The position numbers were made by a program, and so were the translations under genes. The notes below the pieces were generated by a model. The model did no database searches. It was given only the letters and a program-made list of their open reading frames with translations, and was not told the DNA's origin. Positions 8,086 through 17,011 of a DNA stretch of 60,471 nucleotides are shown here, one piece after another. The DNA is from an uncultured Clostridia bacterium (GTDB lineage Bacteria > Bacillota > Clostridia > Peptostreptococcales > Anaerovoracaceae): contig CALHKP010000054.1 of NCBI GenBank assembly GCA_938034165.1, positions 1-60,471 on the forward strand, read 5' to 3'. How positions within the stretch are numbered: the stretch's first letter is position 1; the number at the start of each line of letters is the position of its first letter.

Positions 8086-8718
8086 TTATTCTTTTATATT
8101 ATACTGAATAGCATTTATGATAGCTGCTGCTATATTGCTGCCGCCTTTTCGACCTCTTGCAACGATACATGGAACTCCTGATTCTATGAGTTTGTTCTTT
8201 GATTCCACAACGTTAACAAATCCTACAGGAACACCTACAACAGCAATTGGTGATAACTGACCCTTTTCCATTAATTCAATAATCGAAAATAGTGCAGTCG
8301 GTGCATTTCCTATAGCGAATATAACAGGTTTATCAAGTCTTGAAGCTTTTTCCATACTTACGAGAGAACGTGTAACGCCTCTTTCCTTTGCTTCCTTTGC
8401 AACATCTTCGTCCTTTATGAAGCATTTCACATCACAACCGTATTTTTCCAGGCGTCTTTTGTTGATGCCAGACATTGCCATTGTTGTATCTGTAACAATG
8501 TATGCGCCTTCTTTGAGAGCTTCCTCAATTTTTTTATCTACGTTTTCTGTAAAATACATAGAGTCTGCATAATCAAAGTCAGCAGAAGTATGAATACATC
8601 TCTTAACAATGTGTTCATATCTTGGTTCTACAGTCTGTCCGTTTTCTTCAAGAATAGAAGAAAGTATCTCAAAGCTTCTTTTTTCTATCTGATCAGGCTT
8701 TACATTTTCGAGTTTCAT
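8086..8718 (-). CDS. cbiC: Cobalt-precorrin-8 methylmutase CbiC
   Basis: Moves the C11 methyl group to C12, turning cobalt-precorrin-8 into cobyrinic acid. 210 residues, normal length. The family signatures are present: KRCIHTSADFDYA with catalytic His43, GNAPTALF, VPVGFVNVVESK and the glycine-rich ARGRKGGSN near the C-terminus. It begins three bases after cobO and is the last biosynthetic gene of the long cobalamin operon; a hairpin follows. Order in the operon is independent of order in the pathway. Confidence 0.96.
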   Translation of the reverse strand: MKLENVKPDQIEKRSFEILSSILEENGQTVEPRYEHIVKRCIHTSADFDYADSMYFTENVDKKIEEALKEGAYIVTDTTMAMSGINKRRLEKYGCDVKCFIKDEDVAKEAKERGVTRSLVSMEKASRLDKPVIFAIGNAPTALFSIIELMEKGQLSPIAVVGVPVGFVNVVESKNKLIESGVPCIVARGRKGGSNIAAAIINAIQYNIKE

Positions 8719-8721
8719 AGA

Positions 8722-9255
8722 TTAAGCCTCAATTCCTGCTCTTGCCGGAATACCCTGATCGTAAGGATGTTTAACCTTATCGATTCTTGATACGTAATCA
8801 GCAAGTTCAACAAGATCATCTGTAGGATATCTTCCTGTCAGAACTACTTCCAGATGCTCAGGTTTGTTGCGTAAAAAGTCTACAATCAGCTCTTCGTCAA
8901 GAAGGCCTGCTTCGATTGAACCCAGTGATTCATCAAGCACAAGCATATCATATTTTCCGTCTTTCAGCATTTCACACATTTCTTTGAACTGTTGTCCGTT
9001 GATTTCTCTTGTTTCCTTAAGTTCCTCTTCTGTCATCTGGAATGAGAACTTTTTGATTGGCTTTGTTCCCATTACAGTAACATTAGGAAGTGATTTTAAA
9101 ACTTTCAATTCACTGCTGTTTCCTGATTTTAGAAACTGCATGAAAAGCACATTAAGTCCATAGCCGGCTGCTCTTACAGTAAGGCCTACAGAACATGTAG
9201 TCTTTCCCTTTCCTTCGCCGCAATAAATATGAATCAGTCCTAAATCTTTTTTCAT
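8722..9255 (-). CDS. cobO: Corrinoid adenosyltransferase (CobO/BtuR type)
   Basis: Attaches the 5'-deoxyadenosyl group from ATP to the reduced cobalt of cobyrinic acid a,c-diamide and other corrinoids. 177 residues. The P-loop GEGKGKTT is at 13-20, and the C-terminal KHPYDQGIPARAGIEA is typical of the CobA/CobO/BtuR family and unlike PduO or EutT enzymes. It is preceded by a 69-base gap after cbiP, the largest gap in the operon, with its own AAGGAGA site. I see no riboswitch or clear promoter in that gap. Confidence 0.96.
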   Translation of the reverse strand: MKKDLGLIHIYCGEGKGKTTCSVGLTVRAAGYGLNVLFMQFLKSGNSSELKVLKSLPNVTVMGTKPIKKFSFQMTEEELKETREINGQQFKEMCEMLKDGKYDMLVLDESLGSIEAGLLDEELIVDFLRNKPEHLEVVLTGRYPTDDLVELADYVSRIDKVKHPYDQGIPARAGIEA

Positions 9256-9324
9256 CTCTTATCTCCTTATATAATATTAACTGTACACTTATACCTACAT
9301 ATACAAAATACCATAATTTTTGAA

Positions 9325-10770
9325 TTATCTCAACACCCTATATATGTACTCCATGTCAAGAGATTCCCTCAAAACATCTGCCAGAAGGTCGTACTGACTT
9401 TCCTTGTATGCCTTTATATCAAAGGCTTTGAAGTCTTCTTTGTTGAGTCCTTTTTTCTCTGTCAGTTTGTCTAAAATAACTTTTGTTATTTCTTCCTCAT
9501 CAAAAATTCCATGGATATATGTTCCGTAAACATTTCCCTGATTTATGATGTTACCTGACGCTTTTGAAGTTCCCATGTGCATTTCGTATCCGGTATATGT
9601 TTTTCCCGACAGATCTGCAAATATTCCGTCTACAGCTGCAAGTGTACCTGTTTCAGATTTCCTTACCTTTTCGCCTGAGAAAACCGTGTTGTGAGGGAGA
9701 AGTTTCATACCATTCAGTTCACCACCATGTTCGATTCCTTCAGGATCTTCAAGTTTCTGACCAAGAATCTGATAACCTCCGCAAATTCCAAATACAGGAA
9801 CATCTTCGGATGCAGCTTTCAGAACTCTTGCCTCAAGACCGTTCTCTCTCATCCAGATCAAATCTTCCATGGTATTTTTGGTTCCCGGGATAATAACCAT
9901 ATCAGGCTCACCAAAATCATCCTTCGAATCAACATATCTGACAGTTACGCTGTCAATGTATTCCAGAGGATTGAAGTCAGTGAAATTAGACATTCTCGGA
10001 AGTTTGATTACCGCAATATCTATTGCTCCCTGTTCTTTTCGTGACGAAAGCTTTTCAGAGAGACTGTCTTCATCATCGATGTCAACCTTCGTATACGGAA
10101 TAACCCCCAGCACAGGTTTTTTAATTATATCTTCCAGCATGTCAAGACCTGGCTTGAGAATTTCAACATCTCCACGAAACTTATTTACAATTACGCCTGC
10201 CACTCTAGCCCTCTCCTTCTCATCAAAGAGAAGCAAAGTTCCCGCAAGTGCTGCAAACACACCACCTCTGTCTATGTCACCCACAATAAGAACCGGAGCA
10301 TCCACAAGTTCTGCAGTTCCCATATTTGCCAAATCGTTTTTCTTAAGATTGATTTCAGCAGGGCTTCCTGCACCTTCGATAACTATAATATCATATTCCT
10401 CACTGAGACTGTCAAAAGCAGCTTTTACATCATTGCGAAAGTCCTTTTTCTTTTCGTGGAAATCTTTTGCACCGTAGGTACCTTCGACTTCACCGTTAAT
10501 TATAGCCTGCGAGCCCTGCTTGCTTGTAGGTTTAAGAAGAATGGGATTCATTCGTACATCCGGCTCTATTCCGCAGGCTTCTGCCTGAACAGCCTGAGCT
10601 CTTCCCATCTCAAGGCCATCTTTTGTTATATAGGAATTAAGTGCCATATTCTGAGCTTTAAAAGGACAAACTTTGTAACCGTCTTGAGCAAATATTCTGC
10701 AAAGACCCGCTGCTACGAGACTTTTACCTGCATTGGAACATGTTCCCTGAATCATTATTTTTTTTGCCAT
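9325..10770 (-). CDS. cbiP: Cobyric acid synthase
   Basis: Glutamine-dependent amidation of four side chains (b, d, e, g) of adenosylcobyrinic acid a,c-diamide. 481 residues. The N-terminal ATP-binding domain opens with the family motif MIQGTCSNAGKS (residues 6-17) and PFKAQNMALNS. The C-terminal class I glutamine amidotransferase domain has its nucleophile in FGICGGYQILG (about residue 330) and a catalytic His in YIHGIFDEE. It starts six bases after cobD ends. Confidence 0.96.
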   Translation of the reverse strand: MAKKIMIQGTCSNAGKSLVAAGLCRIFAQDGYKVCPFKAQNMALNSYITKDGLEMGRAQAVQAEACGIEPDVRMNPILLKPTSKQGSQAIINGEVEGTYGAKDFHEKKKDFRNDVKAAFDSLSEEYDIIVIEGAGSPAEINLKKNDLANMGTAELVDAPVLIVGDIDRGGVFAALAGTLLLFDEKERARVAGVIVNKFRGDVEILKPGLDMLEDIIKKPVLGVIPYTKVDIDDEDSLSEKLSSRKEQGAIDIAVIKLPRMSNFTDFNPLEYIDSVTVRYVDSKDDFGEPDMVIIPGTKNTMEDLIWMRENGLEARVLKAASEDVPVFGICGGYQILGQKLEDPEGIEHGGELNGMKLLPHNTVFSGEKVRKSETGTLAAVDGIFADLSGKTYTGYEMHMGTSKASGNIINQGNVYGTYIHGIFDEEEITKVILDKLTEKKGLNKEDFKAFDIKAYKESQYDLLADVLRESLDMEYIYRVLR

Positions 10771-10776
10771 CTTCGA

Positions 10777-11838
10777 TTATCCCCTTTCATCCTTTTTTAC
10801 AATATCTTCCAAAGCCTCAACAAAGATTTCATTTTCTCGGTGCGTTCTTACTGCAATTCTGTAATAGCTGTTATCAAGACCTATATAGTTTCTGCAGCTT
10901 CTTATGAGAATTTTCTTTTCCAAAAGAGGGCGGATTATTTCTTTTTCACATCTGAAAAAAATATAATTTGCGGCGGAATCATAGGTTTTGACTCCCATAT
11001 CACAAAGATTTTTTATCAGATAATTTTTTTCTTTTTCAATATATTTCTTTGTTTTTTCAACAAAACTTCTGTCCTGAAGTGCCGCACAGCCTGCCTTTGA
11101 GGCTACTGTTGACACTGACCAGGGTTGAAGCGTTTCTTCGATTTTTTCTGTAAATTCTTCGTTTGAACATATAGAGAACCCGAGTCTTAAGCCCGCCATA
11201 GCATATATTTTTGTGAAGGCCTTTAGGATTATAGTATTTCTCAGATCCTGAATGTTTTCAAGAATTGAATACTTCTCTTCGTCTTTTATAAAGTCCGAAA
11301 AACATTCGTCGACAACAAGTACTGTACCTGAATTCTCGCAAGCTTTTGCAATCTTCAGCATGTCTTCCTTTAAAACAGGTATTCCTGTAGGATTGTTTGG
11401 ATTACAGATAAAAAGCATGTCGATATCTTTGTTTATCTGACTTATAAGTCTGTCGGCATCAAGAAAAAAGCCCTCTTCTTCACTCATCAGAAAATCCACA
11501 GTTTCGCAACCTGAAATTTCCAGCGCTTGTCGATACTCGGCAAAAGTTGGACTTGCAATCAAGGCCTTCCTAGGCTTAAGTGCAAGCGTTATTCTGAAAA
11601 TAATATCTGCAGCACCGTTTCCGAAACAGAAATACTCTTCGGGCATATTCGTATAATCTGACATTGCCTTTTTTAGTTCTCTGTCAAAGGGATCCGGATA
11701 ATTTTCGTATGACAAAATGTTATTTACAATCGCTTCTTTACACGCTTCCGGCATGCCCAAAGGGTTTAGATTAGCAGAAAAATCATACATTTTTTCGTCG
11801 TATTTATAAATATTTCCACCATGAATTTCTTTTGTCAT
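10777..11838 (-). CDS. cobD: Threonine-phosphate decarboxylase CobD
   Basis: PLP enzyme that makes (R)-1-aminopropan-2-ol phosphate, the linker attached by CbiB. Class I/II aminotransferase fold, 353 residues from the chosen start. It has the family N-terminus HGGNIYKYD, the NPNNPTG motif, and the PLP lysine in KAFTKIYAMAGLRLG. The frame is open to 11883, but ATG 11838 overlaps the cbiB stop as ATGA and gives the expected N-terminus, so it is preferred. Histidinol-phosphate aminotransferase is the main look-alike; position beside cbiB and cbiP decides the call. Confidence 0.93.
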   Translation of the reverse strand: MTKEIHGGNIYKYDEKMYDFSANLNPLGMPEACKEAIVNNILSYENYPDPFDRELKKAMSDYTNMPEEYFCFGNGAADIIFRITLALKPRKALIASPTFAEYRQALEISGCETVDFLMSEEEGFFLDADRLISQINKDIDMLFICNPNNPTGIPVLKEDMLKIAKACENSGTVLVVDECFSDFIKDEEKYSILENIQDLRNTIILKAFTKIYAMAGLRLGFSICSNEEFTEKIEETLQPWSVSTVASKAGCAALQDRSFVEKTKKYIEKEKNYLIKNLCDMGVKTYDSAANYIFFRCEKEIIRPLLEKKILIRSCRNYIGLDNSYYRIAVRTHRENEIFVEALEDIVKKDERG

Positions 11839-12794
11839 ATAAATGTCACCAATATCCTCACTGCCAAACAAATGCATAGACATAAGATTGATGCCCCGTA
11901 CATCAGACGTATAGACTTCTTTATGTCGTCGGCTTCGATAGGTCTTATGTCATCTCCTATAGTCTTTTTCTTGTATAACTCACCAAAATAATAGGCGTCT
12001 CCCGCCAGCTGAATGTTCAAAGCCCCTGCACATGCAGATTCGCATTGGGCACTGTTGGGACTCGCATGATTAAATCTATCTCTCTTAAATATCTTAAACG
12101 CATTTTTTCCGTCAAAGCCCAGGAAAAAAGATGAAACAGCAAACAGGATTCCTGTAATTCGTGCAGGAAAAAAGTTAAACACATCATCTGTCAAAGCTGA
12201 CACTTTTCCGAAATTAATATATTTTTCGTTCTTATATCCTACCATGGAATCCAGTGTGTTTACAGCCTTATATAAAAATCCCAGCGGTGCACCACCTATA
12301 ATCATAAAAATCATAGGTGCAATCACGCCGTCAGAAGTATTTTCTGCGACAGTTTCCACCACTGCTTTGGTTATCTGTCTGAAATCCAGATTTTCTGTAT
12401 CTCTTCCGACTATCCATGAAAGATACTTTCTTGAGCTTTTTAAGTCATTTTCTTTTATGCAGTTGTAAACTCTCATGCTTTCTTTCTTGAGGCTCTTTGC
12501 TGCGAATATCTGATAGCACCAGAAAACTTCCAGTGCAAAAGCAGCATAAGCATTTACACTTCTCAGCAAATAAAGAATTGCAAAAGGCACGATAAATGAT
12601 ATCGAAACCGTAAGAAGCATCAAAATTGCCCCACCAAAGATTTCTCCCGATTTCCCAGAAAATACTTTTCTCAGGATTTTTTCGAGAAAATGTATGAGAT
12701 TTCCTATAAACCTCACAGGGTGAGGCAACTTATAAGGATCACCAAATATAGCATCTAATATAAAAGCCAAAAATACAGCTAAAGCTGTCTCCAT
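11835..12794 (-). CDS. cbiB: Adenosylcobinamide-phosphate synthase CbiB
   Basis: Integral membrane enzyme joining adenosylcobyric acid with aminopropanol phosphate. 319 residues with several hydrophobic helices. Signatures near the N-terminus are DAIFGDPYKLPHPVRFIG (residues 14-31), then RDTENLDFRQITKAVVETVAENTSDG and the ASPNSAQCESACAGALNIQL block. It starts at the last base of the cbiA stop (TAATG) and its RBS GGGAGG lies within the end of cbiA. It overlaps cobD by four bases. Confidence 0.96.
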   Translation of the reverse strand: METALAVFLAFILDAIFGDPYKLPHPVRFIGNLIHFLEKILRKVFSGKSGEIFGGAILMLLTVSISFIVPFAILYLLRSVNAYAAFALEVFWCYQIFAAKSLKKESMRVYNCIKENDLKSSRKYLSWIVGRDTENLDFRQITKAVVETVAENTSDGVIAPMIFMIIGGAPLGFLYKAVNTLDSMVGYKNEKYINFGKVSALTDDVFNFFPARITGILFAVSSFFLGFDGKNAFKIFKRDRFNHASPNSAQCESACAGALNIQLAGDAYYFGELYKKKTIGDDIRPIEADDIKKSIRLMYGASILCLCICLAVRILVTFI

Positions 12795-14173
12795 TATATA
12801 GTTTCCTCCCGCTTTCTGTTATTCAGGCAGCTTGTCACAAAATTTTCCGCAAGCTGCGGATTAGCGCCAAAATGAATATGCGGATATCCTGCCAGAATAT
12901 TATCTTTTTTTACAAAGCATTTAAATTCTTTGCCTCTTCTATTTGTTGCAATAAAACAGTCTCCGTTATCAGTACTGTCGCTGTAATGAAATTCATGACA
13001 CTTCACAGACTGATCTTTTTTTGCCAGTATATTATCTTCTTTTGCCGTAAGTGTTTTGTATCCGAATCTCACAAGGGACGATGTCATATGAGAAGAAGAA
13101 TCCAGTACACCTGCCATCTCATAGCAGCCTGTCTCTGTCTGTATTTCTTTTCCCAGATACATAAATCCTCCGCACTCTGCATATATCGGAATACCTGAAT
13201 CTGCAGCATCACATACACTTTTGAGCATTGCCTTGTTATCTGACAAAGCTTTTGCGTATACTTCCGGATATCCTCCTCCGAATATCAGACCATCTGTATT
13301 GTCAGGAATTTTTTCGTCCTCCATAGGGGAGAAAAATTCAATTTCGGCTCCTGCTGCTTTCAGATATTCAAAATTATCTTCATAATAGAAATTAAAAGCT
13401 TTGTCCAGAGCTACTGAAATCTTTACTTTTTCAGAGGTATCGCAAAGTTTTTTAATCTGCACATGTTCATATTCTATTTCCGGCGCACTGCATGCAAGTT
13501 CCACAAGCGCATCAAGGTCAATACACTTTTCCGCAGTTTTTCCTAAAATGTCAACTTTTGATTTAAGGTCGCTTATTTCACCTGCCGTAACAAGTCCTAG
13601 ATGTCGGTTCTCGATGCCTGCACCTTCTACGCGAGGCAAAAATCCAAAGCATCTGACAGGCAGATGCTTTTCAATGGCAGATTTGTAAACAGGATACATT
13701 CCCTCGGAGCATCTGTTCAATATCACGCCTTTTATATTGTTGGAAAACATGTTCAAGTATCCGGATATTTCAGCAAGAAGAGATGCGCTCTTTCCTCTTA
13801 CATTTACTACCAAAATTTCCGGTGTCTGAGTAAGTTCAGCAATATGGTTTGCTGAATAGCGGTCATTGTCAAAGCCAAAGCCGTCATAAATTCCCATGAC
13901 ACCCTCAATAACAGAAATTCCATCATCAAAGGAGTTTTCTCCCAATATTGCCATAGTGTTTTCTTCGCCACATAGGTAAAGATCGAGATTCCTTGACTTT
14001 GCTCCTATAATCTCGCTATGAAACATAGGATCTATATAGTCAGGCCCACACTTAAACGCGGCCACATTTTCAAAACGGTCTTTCATGGCTCTCAGAATGC
14101 TACAGGTCAAAGTAGTTTTGCCACAATCGCTTCCTGTACCTCCGATAAGAATTCTAGGCGCTTTCTTCTTCAT
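12794..14173 (-). CDS. cbiA: Cobyrinic acid a,c-diamide synthase
   Basis: ATP- and glutamine-dependent amidation of the a and c carboxylates of cobyrinic acid. 459 residues. The N-terminal dethiobiotin-synthetase-like domain has GGTGSDCGKTTLT (12-24), followed by KCGPDYIDPMFH. The C-terminal amidotransferase domain has IYAECGGFMYLG and the HEFHYS element. It starts 20 bases before the end of cbiET. GTG/ATG alternatives are not needed: ATG 14173 gives the normal N-terminus. Confidence 0.96.
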   Translation of the reverse strand: MKKKAPRILIGGTGSDCGKTTLTCSILRAMKDRFENVAAFKCGPDYIDPMFHSEIIGAKSRNLDLYLCGEENTMAILGENSFDDGISVIEGVMGIYDGFGFDNDRYSANHIAELTQTPEILVVNVRGKSASLLAEISGYLNMFSNNIKGVILNRCSEGMYPVYKSAIEKHLPVRCFGFLPRVEGAGIENRHLGLVTAGEISDLKSKVDILGKTAEKCIDLDALVELACSAPEIEYEHVQIKKLCDTSEKVKISVALDKAFNFYYEDNFEYLKAAGAEIEFFSPMEDEKIPDNTDGLIFGGGYPEVYAKALSDNKAMLKSVCDAADSGIPIYAECGGFMYLGKEIQTETGCYEMAGVLDSSSHMTSSLVRFGYKTLTAKEDNILAKKDQSVKCHEFHYSDSTDNGDCFIATNRRGKEFKCFVKKDNILAGYPHIHFGANPQLAENFVTSCLNNRKREETI

Positions 14174-15368
14174 TTTTTACACATCCTTTAACAATATAGA
14201 CAGGATTTTCTGCCTTCATCAGATTGTATCTTCCAAGTTTTTGCCCACAGGAAATATTGGCGCATATCACTTCGAAGTTCATGTTTCTCTCGTTGAAAAT
14301 ATTGAAGGCTTCACTTATAGTTTCAAGGGTCACTGCGGTAATTACAATAACAGCCTTCGGATTTTTCTTCAGACATTCGTCAACAATCTCACCGGCATTG
14401 CCACTGCTTCCTCCAATAAATACTTTGTCGCATGGAGGAAATTCTGACAGACCTTCAGGTGCCAGAGCTTCTTTTATGACTATATTTCTGATACCTGTTT
14501 TTTCCATATTTTCTTTTACAAGTTCAACAGCAAAATCATTTTTTTCCAGGGCATAAACTTTTGACTCGCTGGCTTTAAGTGCCATTACACAAGTCATAGC
14601 ACCTGTTCCCGCACCAATGTCATAAACCACATCCTCGGGTCTGATTTCAAGTGCAGAGGTACACAGATTCCTCACTGCTTCCTTTGTCATTGGGCTTTTT
14701 CCTCTAATAAAATCATCGTCTTTCAGAATTTTGTATCTGTCTACATAATTAGAGTTATGTATGTACACCACGCAAAGGTCACTGAAATCCACATTTTTCA
14801 ATTCTTTTAGGGTTCCTGTCAGAATTCTTTCGTTTTCGAAGCTTAAATTTTCTCCAACACTTATCTGAACTTCATCTCCAAAGCCCGCGTTCAAAAGCTC
14901 TGTTACAACATCAGAGGCTTTTACCTTTCCGCCTGTCAGAGAAAACACCTTCTCGTTATAGCACACGTAAGGAACTATGCTCTTTTCGTTTCCGTGAAGG
15001 CTTACAAGACGCACGTTTTCATAACCTATGCGAAGCTTTGACATAAAGTAACTTAAGCTTCCTATTCCGCATAAGAATTCAGTCTCTATTTCGGGAAGGA
15101 TTCGTGTTCTCACAGTGTTAGCAATGCTGTAAAAACCTGTGTCGCCTGAAGCAGCAACACAGATTGTACCTTTTTTTTCGCTGTTTTCATTTATGTACTT
15201 TATGGTATCAAGCACACCCATATATACAGTATTTTCGTTTAATTCCTTCACATACTCAAGTCTTGACTGAGAAGACAAAACAATATCTGCATCAGTTATG
15301 GCATTTTTTACATCCTGAGTAAAATAAAGAGGATTTCCGGGACCTATTCCCGCAACTATTGCTTTCAT
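14154..15368 (-). CDS. cbiET: Fused cobalt-precorrin-7 C5-methyltransferase / C15-methyltransferase (decarboxylating) CbiET
   Basis: Bifunctional, CobL-like. Residues 1 to about 205 are a CbiE-type tetrapyrrole methylase (GIGPGNPLYFT near the N-terminus, ASGDTGFYS). Residues about 210-404 are a CbiT-type Rossmann methyltransferase (GKSPMTKEAVR, then DIGAGTGAMT). Together they methylate C5 and C15 and remove the C12 acetate carboxylate. CbiE and CbiT are separate in Salmonella, whereas the fusion is common in other bacteria. The gene follows cbiX at 12 bases and overlaps cbiA by 20. Confidence 0.95.
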   Translation of the reverse strand: MKAIVAGIGPGNPLYFTQDVKNAITDADIVLSSQSRLEYVKELNENTVYMGVLDTIKYINENSEKKGTICVAASGDTGFYSIANTVRTRILPEIETEFLCGIGSLSYFMSKLRIGYENVRLVSLHGNEKSIVPYVCYNEKVFSLTGGKVKASDVVTELLNAGFGDEVQISVGENLSFENERILTGTLKELKNVDFSDLCVVYIHNSNYVDRYKILKDDDFIRGKSPMTKEAVRNLCTSALEIRPEDVVYDIGAGTGAMTCVMALKASESKVYALEKNDFAVELVKENMEKTGIRNIVIKEALAPEGLSEFPPCDKVFIGGSSGNAGEIVDECLKKNPKAVIVITAVTLETISEAFNIFNERNMNFEVICANISCGQKLGRYNLMKAENPVYIVKGCVKNEEESA

Positions 15369-15380
15369 AAAAAATACCTG

Positions 15381-15737
15381 TTATCCGTTGATTCTGTCTA
15401 CAAGAATATCTGCAAGTCTTTCGTCAACTCCGAGAGTGTTACCCATTTCAACTTTAACACCCGGATAGTTTTTCAGAATTTCTTCAAGTTCCTGAGGAAT
15501 ATCTTCTCTGATATGAATTCCTTCAAAAAGGAAATAAGGAACTACTTTGATCATGTCAACGCCCTTGTCTGAAAGAGTTTTAATTCCATGTTCAATGTTT
15601 TCCTCGCAGAATTCCATGTATGCGATTTCGATTGGCATATCGCCAACTTTGTTTCTTACCATATCAACAACTGCGTTGATAGTATCCTTTGTAGTTTTTA
15701 CTCTGCTTCCGTGAGCTAATATCAGTACACCCTTCAT
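15381..15737 (-). CDS. cbiX: Sirohydrochlorin cobaltochelatase, short CbiX type
   Basis: Inserts Co2+ into sirohydrochlorin, the entry step of the anaerobic cobalamin route. At 118 residues it is a single-repeat CbiX(S), half the length of long CbiX or SirB, and probably acts as a dimer. Metal-binding histidines are H9 in LAHGSR and H75 in FEGIHIREDIP. No C-terminal histidine-rich or Fe-S tail is present. It overlaps the hemL stop by one base. SirB-type ferrochelatase for sirohaem is the alternative, but the operon favours cobalt. Confidence 0.92.
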   Translation of the reverse strand: MKGVLILAHGSRVKTTKDTINAVVDMVRNKVGDMPIEIAYMEFCEENIEHGIKTLSDKGVDMIKVVPYFLFEGIHIREDIPQELEEILKNYPGVKVEMGNTLGVDERLADILVDRING

Positions 15738-17011
15738 TATTTTTCTCCTTTTATAATCTTACCAAAAGTATCAATTGTATAATCTATATCCTCATCTGTA
15801 AAACAGTTATTCAGGAACATTGCCTCATACTGTGACGGAGCAACATAAATACCGTTTTCGATAAGTCCTTTGAACACATGCTTAAACTTATCCATGTCTG
15901 CAGAAGTAGCTTCTTCATAATTTCTTACAGGATGTTTAGTGTAGTACAGACAAAGTAGTGAGCCTGCGTTGTTTACTGTAAATCCTGTAGCTTTTCTCAG
16001 ACCTTCAGCGAGTTTTTTGCCCATTCCGTTGATTCTTTCATATATTGTTTTGTCATTGAGAAGCTGCTTAAGAGTTGCGAGCCCTGCTGCCATTGCAATA
16101 GGGTTTCCTGACAGGGTTCCTGCCTGATAGATGTTTCCGCATGGGGAAATGTTTTCCATGATTTCTTTTCTTGCACCGTACGCGCCTACAGGCATTCCGC
16201 CACCGATAATTTTTCCGTATGTAACAATATCAGGAGTTACACCAAAGTATTCAGCAGCGCCGCCGAAAGCAAGTCTGAATCCCGTTATTACTTCATCAAA
16301 GATGAGAAGTGCGCTGTATCTGTCGCACAGACTTCTCAGACCTTCGAGAAATCCCGGTTCAGGAAGAACAACACCCATGTTTGCAGCAACAGGTTCAACT
16401 ATGACCGTAGCCACTTCATCTTTGTTTTTCTGAAGAAGATTTTCAACACTTTCAAGGTCGTTATATACCGCTATAAGAGTATCTTCCGCAGCTCCCGGAG
16501 TCACACCGCTGCTGTCAGGAGAGCCGAAGGTCATAGCACCTGAACCTGCCTTTACAAGCATGCTGTCGCTGTGTCCGTGGTAGCAGCCTTCAAACTTGAT
16601 AATTTTGTTTTTCTTTGTGTATCCTCTTGCAAGTCTTATAGCGCTCATAACAGCTTCTGTTCCACTATTTACCATTCTTATCATATCCACATGAGGCAGA
16701 TTTGATGTAATCAGTTGTGCGATTTCAACTTCCAGCTCGTTGCATGCACCAAAGCTGAGACCGTTGTCTACAGATGCTTTTACAGCGTCAATTACTGCTT
16801 TGTTTTCGTGTCCCAGAATCATAGGACCCCATGAACCGATAAAATCAATAAATTCGTTACCGTCTACATCATATATTCTGTTTCCTTCGCCTCTCTTGAT
16901 GAAAAGAGGAGCCATATCAACTGATTTGAATGCTCTTACAGGACTGTTTACACCGCCGGGCATAACTTTTTTGGCTTCATCAAATAAAGCTTCTGATTTT
17001 GTTGTAATCAC
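15737..17011 (-). CDS. hemL: Glutamate-1-semialdehyde 2,1-aminomutase
   Basis: PLP enzyme converting glutamate-1-semialdehyde to 5-aminolaevulinate, second step of the C5 route. 424 residues, normal length. PLP lysine K267 in VTYGKIIGGGMPVGAYG, FDEVITGFR at 238-246, and the GSGAMTFG gating loop at 156-163 are typical of GSA aminomutase. The start codon is GTG at 17011, directly after the hemB stop, with AAGGAGA eight bases upstream. Confidence 0.97.
   Translation of the reverse strand: MITTKSEALFDEAKKVMPGGVNSPVRAFKSVDMAPLFIKRGEGNRIYDVDGNEFIDFIGSWGPMILGHENKAVIDAVKASVDNGLSFGACNELEVEIAQLITSNLPHVDMIRMVNSGTEAVMSAIRLARGYTKKNKIIKFEGCYHGHSDSMLVKAGSGAMTFGSPDSSGVTPGAAEDTLIAVYNDLESVENLLQKNKDEVATVIVEPVAANMGVVLPEPGFLEGLRSLCDRYSALLIFDEVITGFRLAFGGAAEYFGVTPDIVTYGKIIGGGMPVGAYGARKEIMENISPCGNIYQAGTLSGNPIAMAAGLATLKQLLNDKTIYERINGMGKKLAEGLRKATGFTVNNAGSLLCLYYTKHPVRNYEEATSADMDKFKHVFKGLIENGIYVAPSQYEAMFLNNCFTDEDIDYTIDTFGKIIKGEK

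Noticed and set aside
9256..9324. A second riboswitch or promoter before cobO
   Set aside because: The gap has only 69 bases, no B12 box and no convincing -35/-10 pair.
9869..10477. 202-codon plus-strand open frame inside cbiP
   Set aside because: Antisense shadow of a conserved gene; low-complexity Ser/Thr-rich translation.
10456..11100. 214-codon plus-strand open frame across cbiP and cobD
   Set aside because: It lies antisense to two well-supported genes, has no RBS and its translation is rich in Phe/Cys/Ser with no family resemblance.
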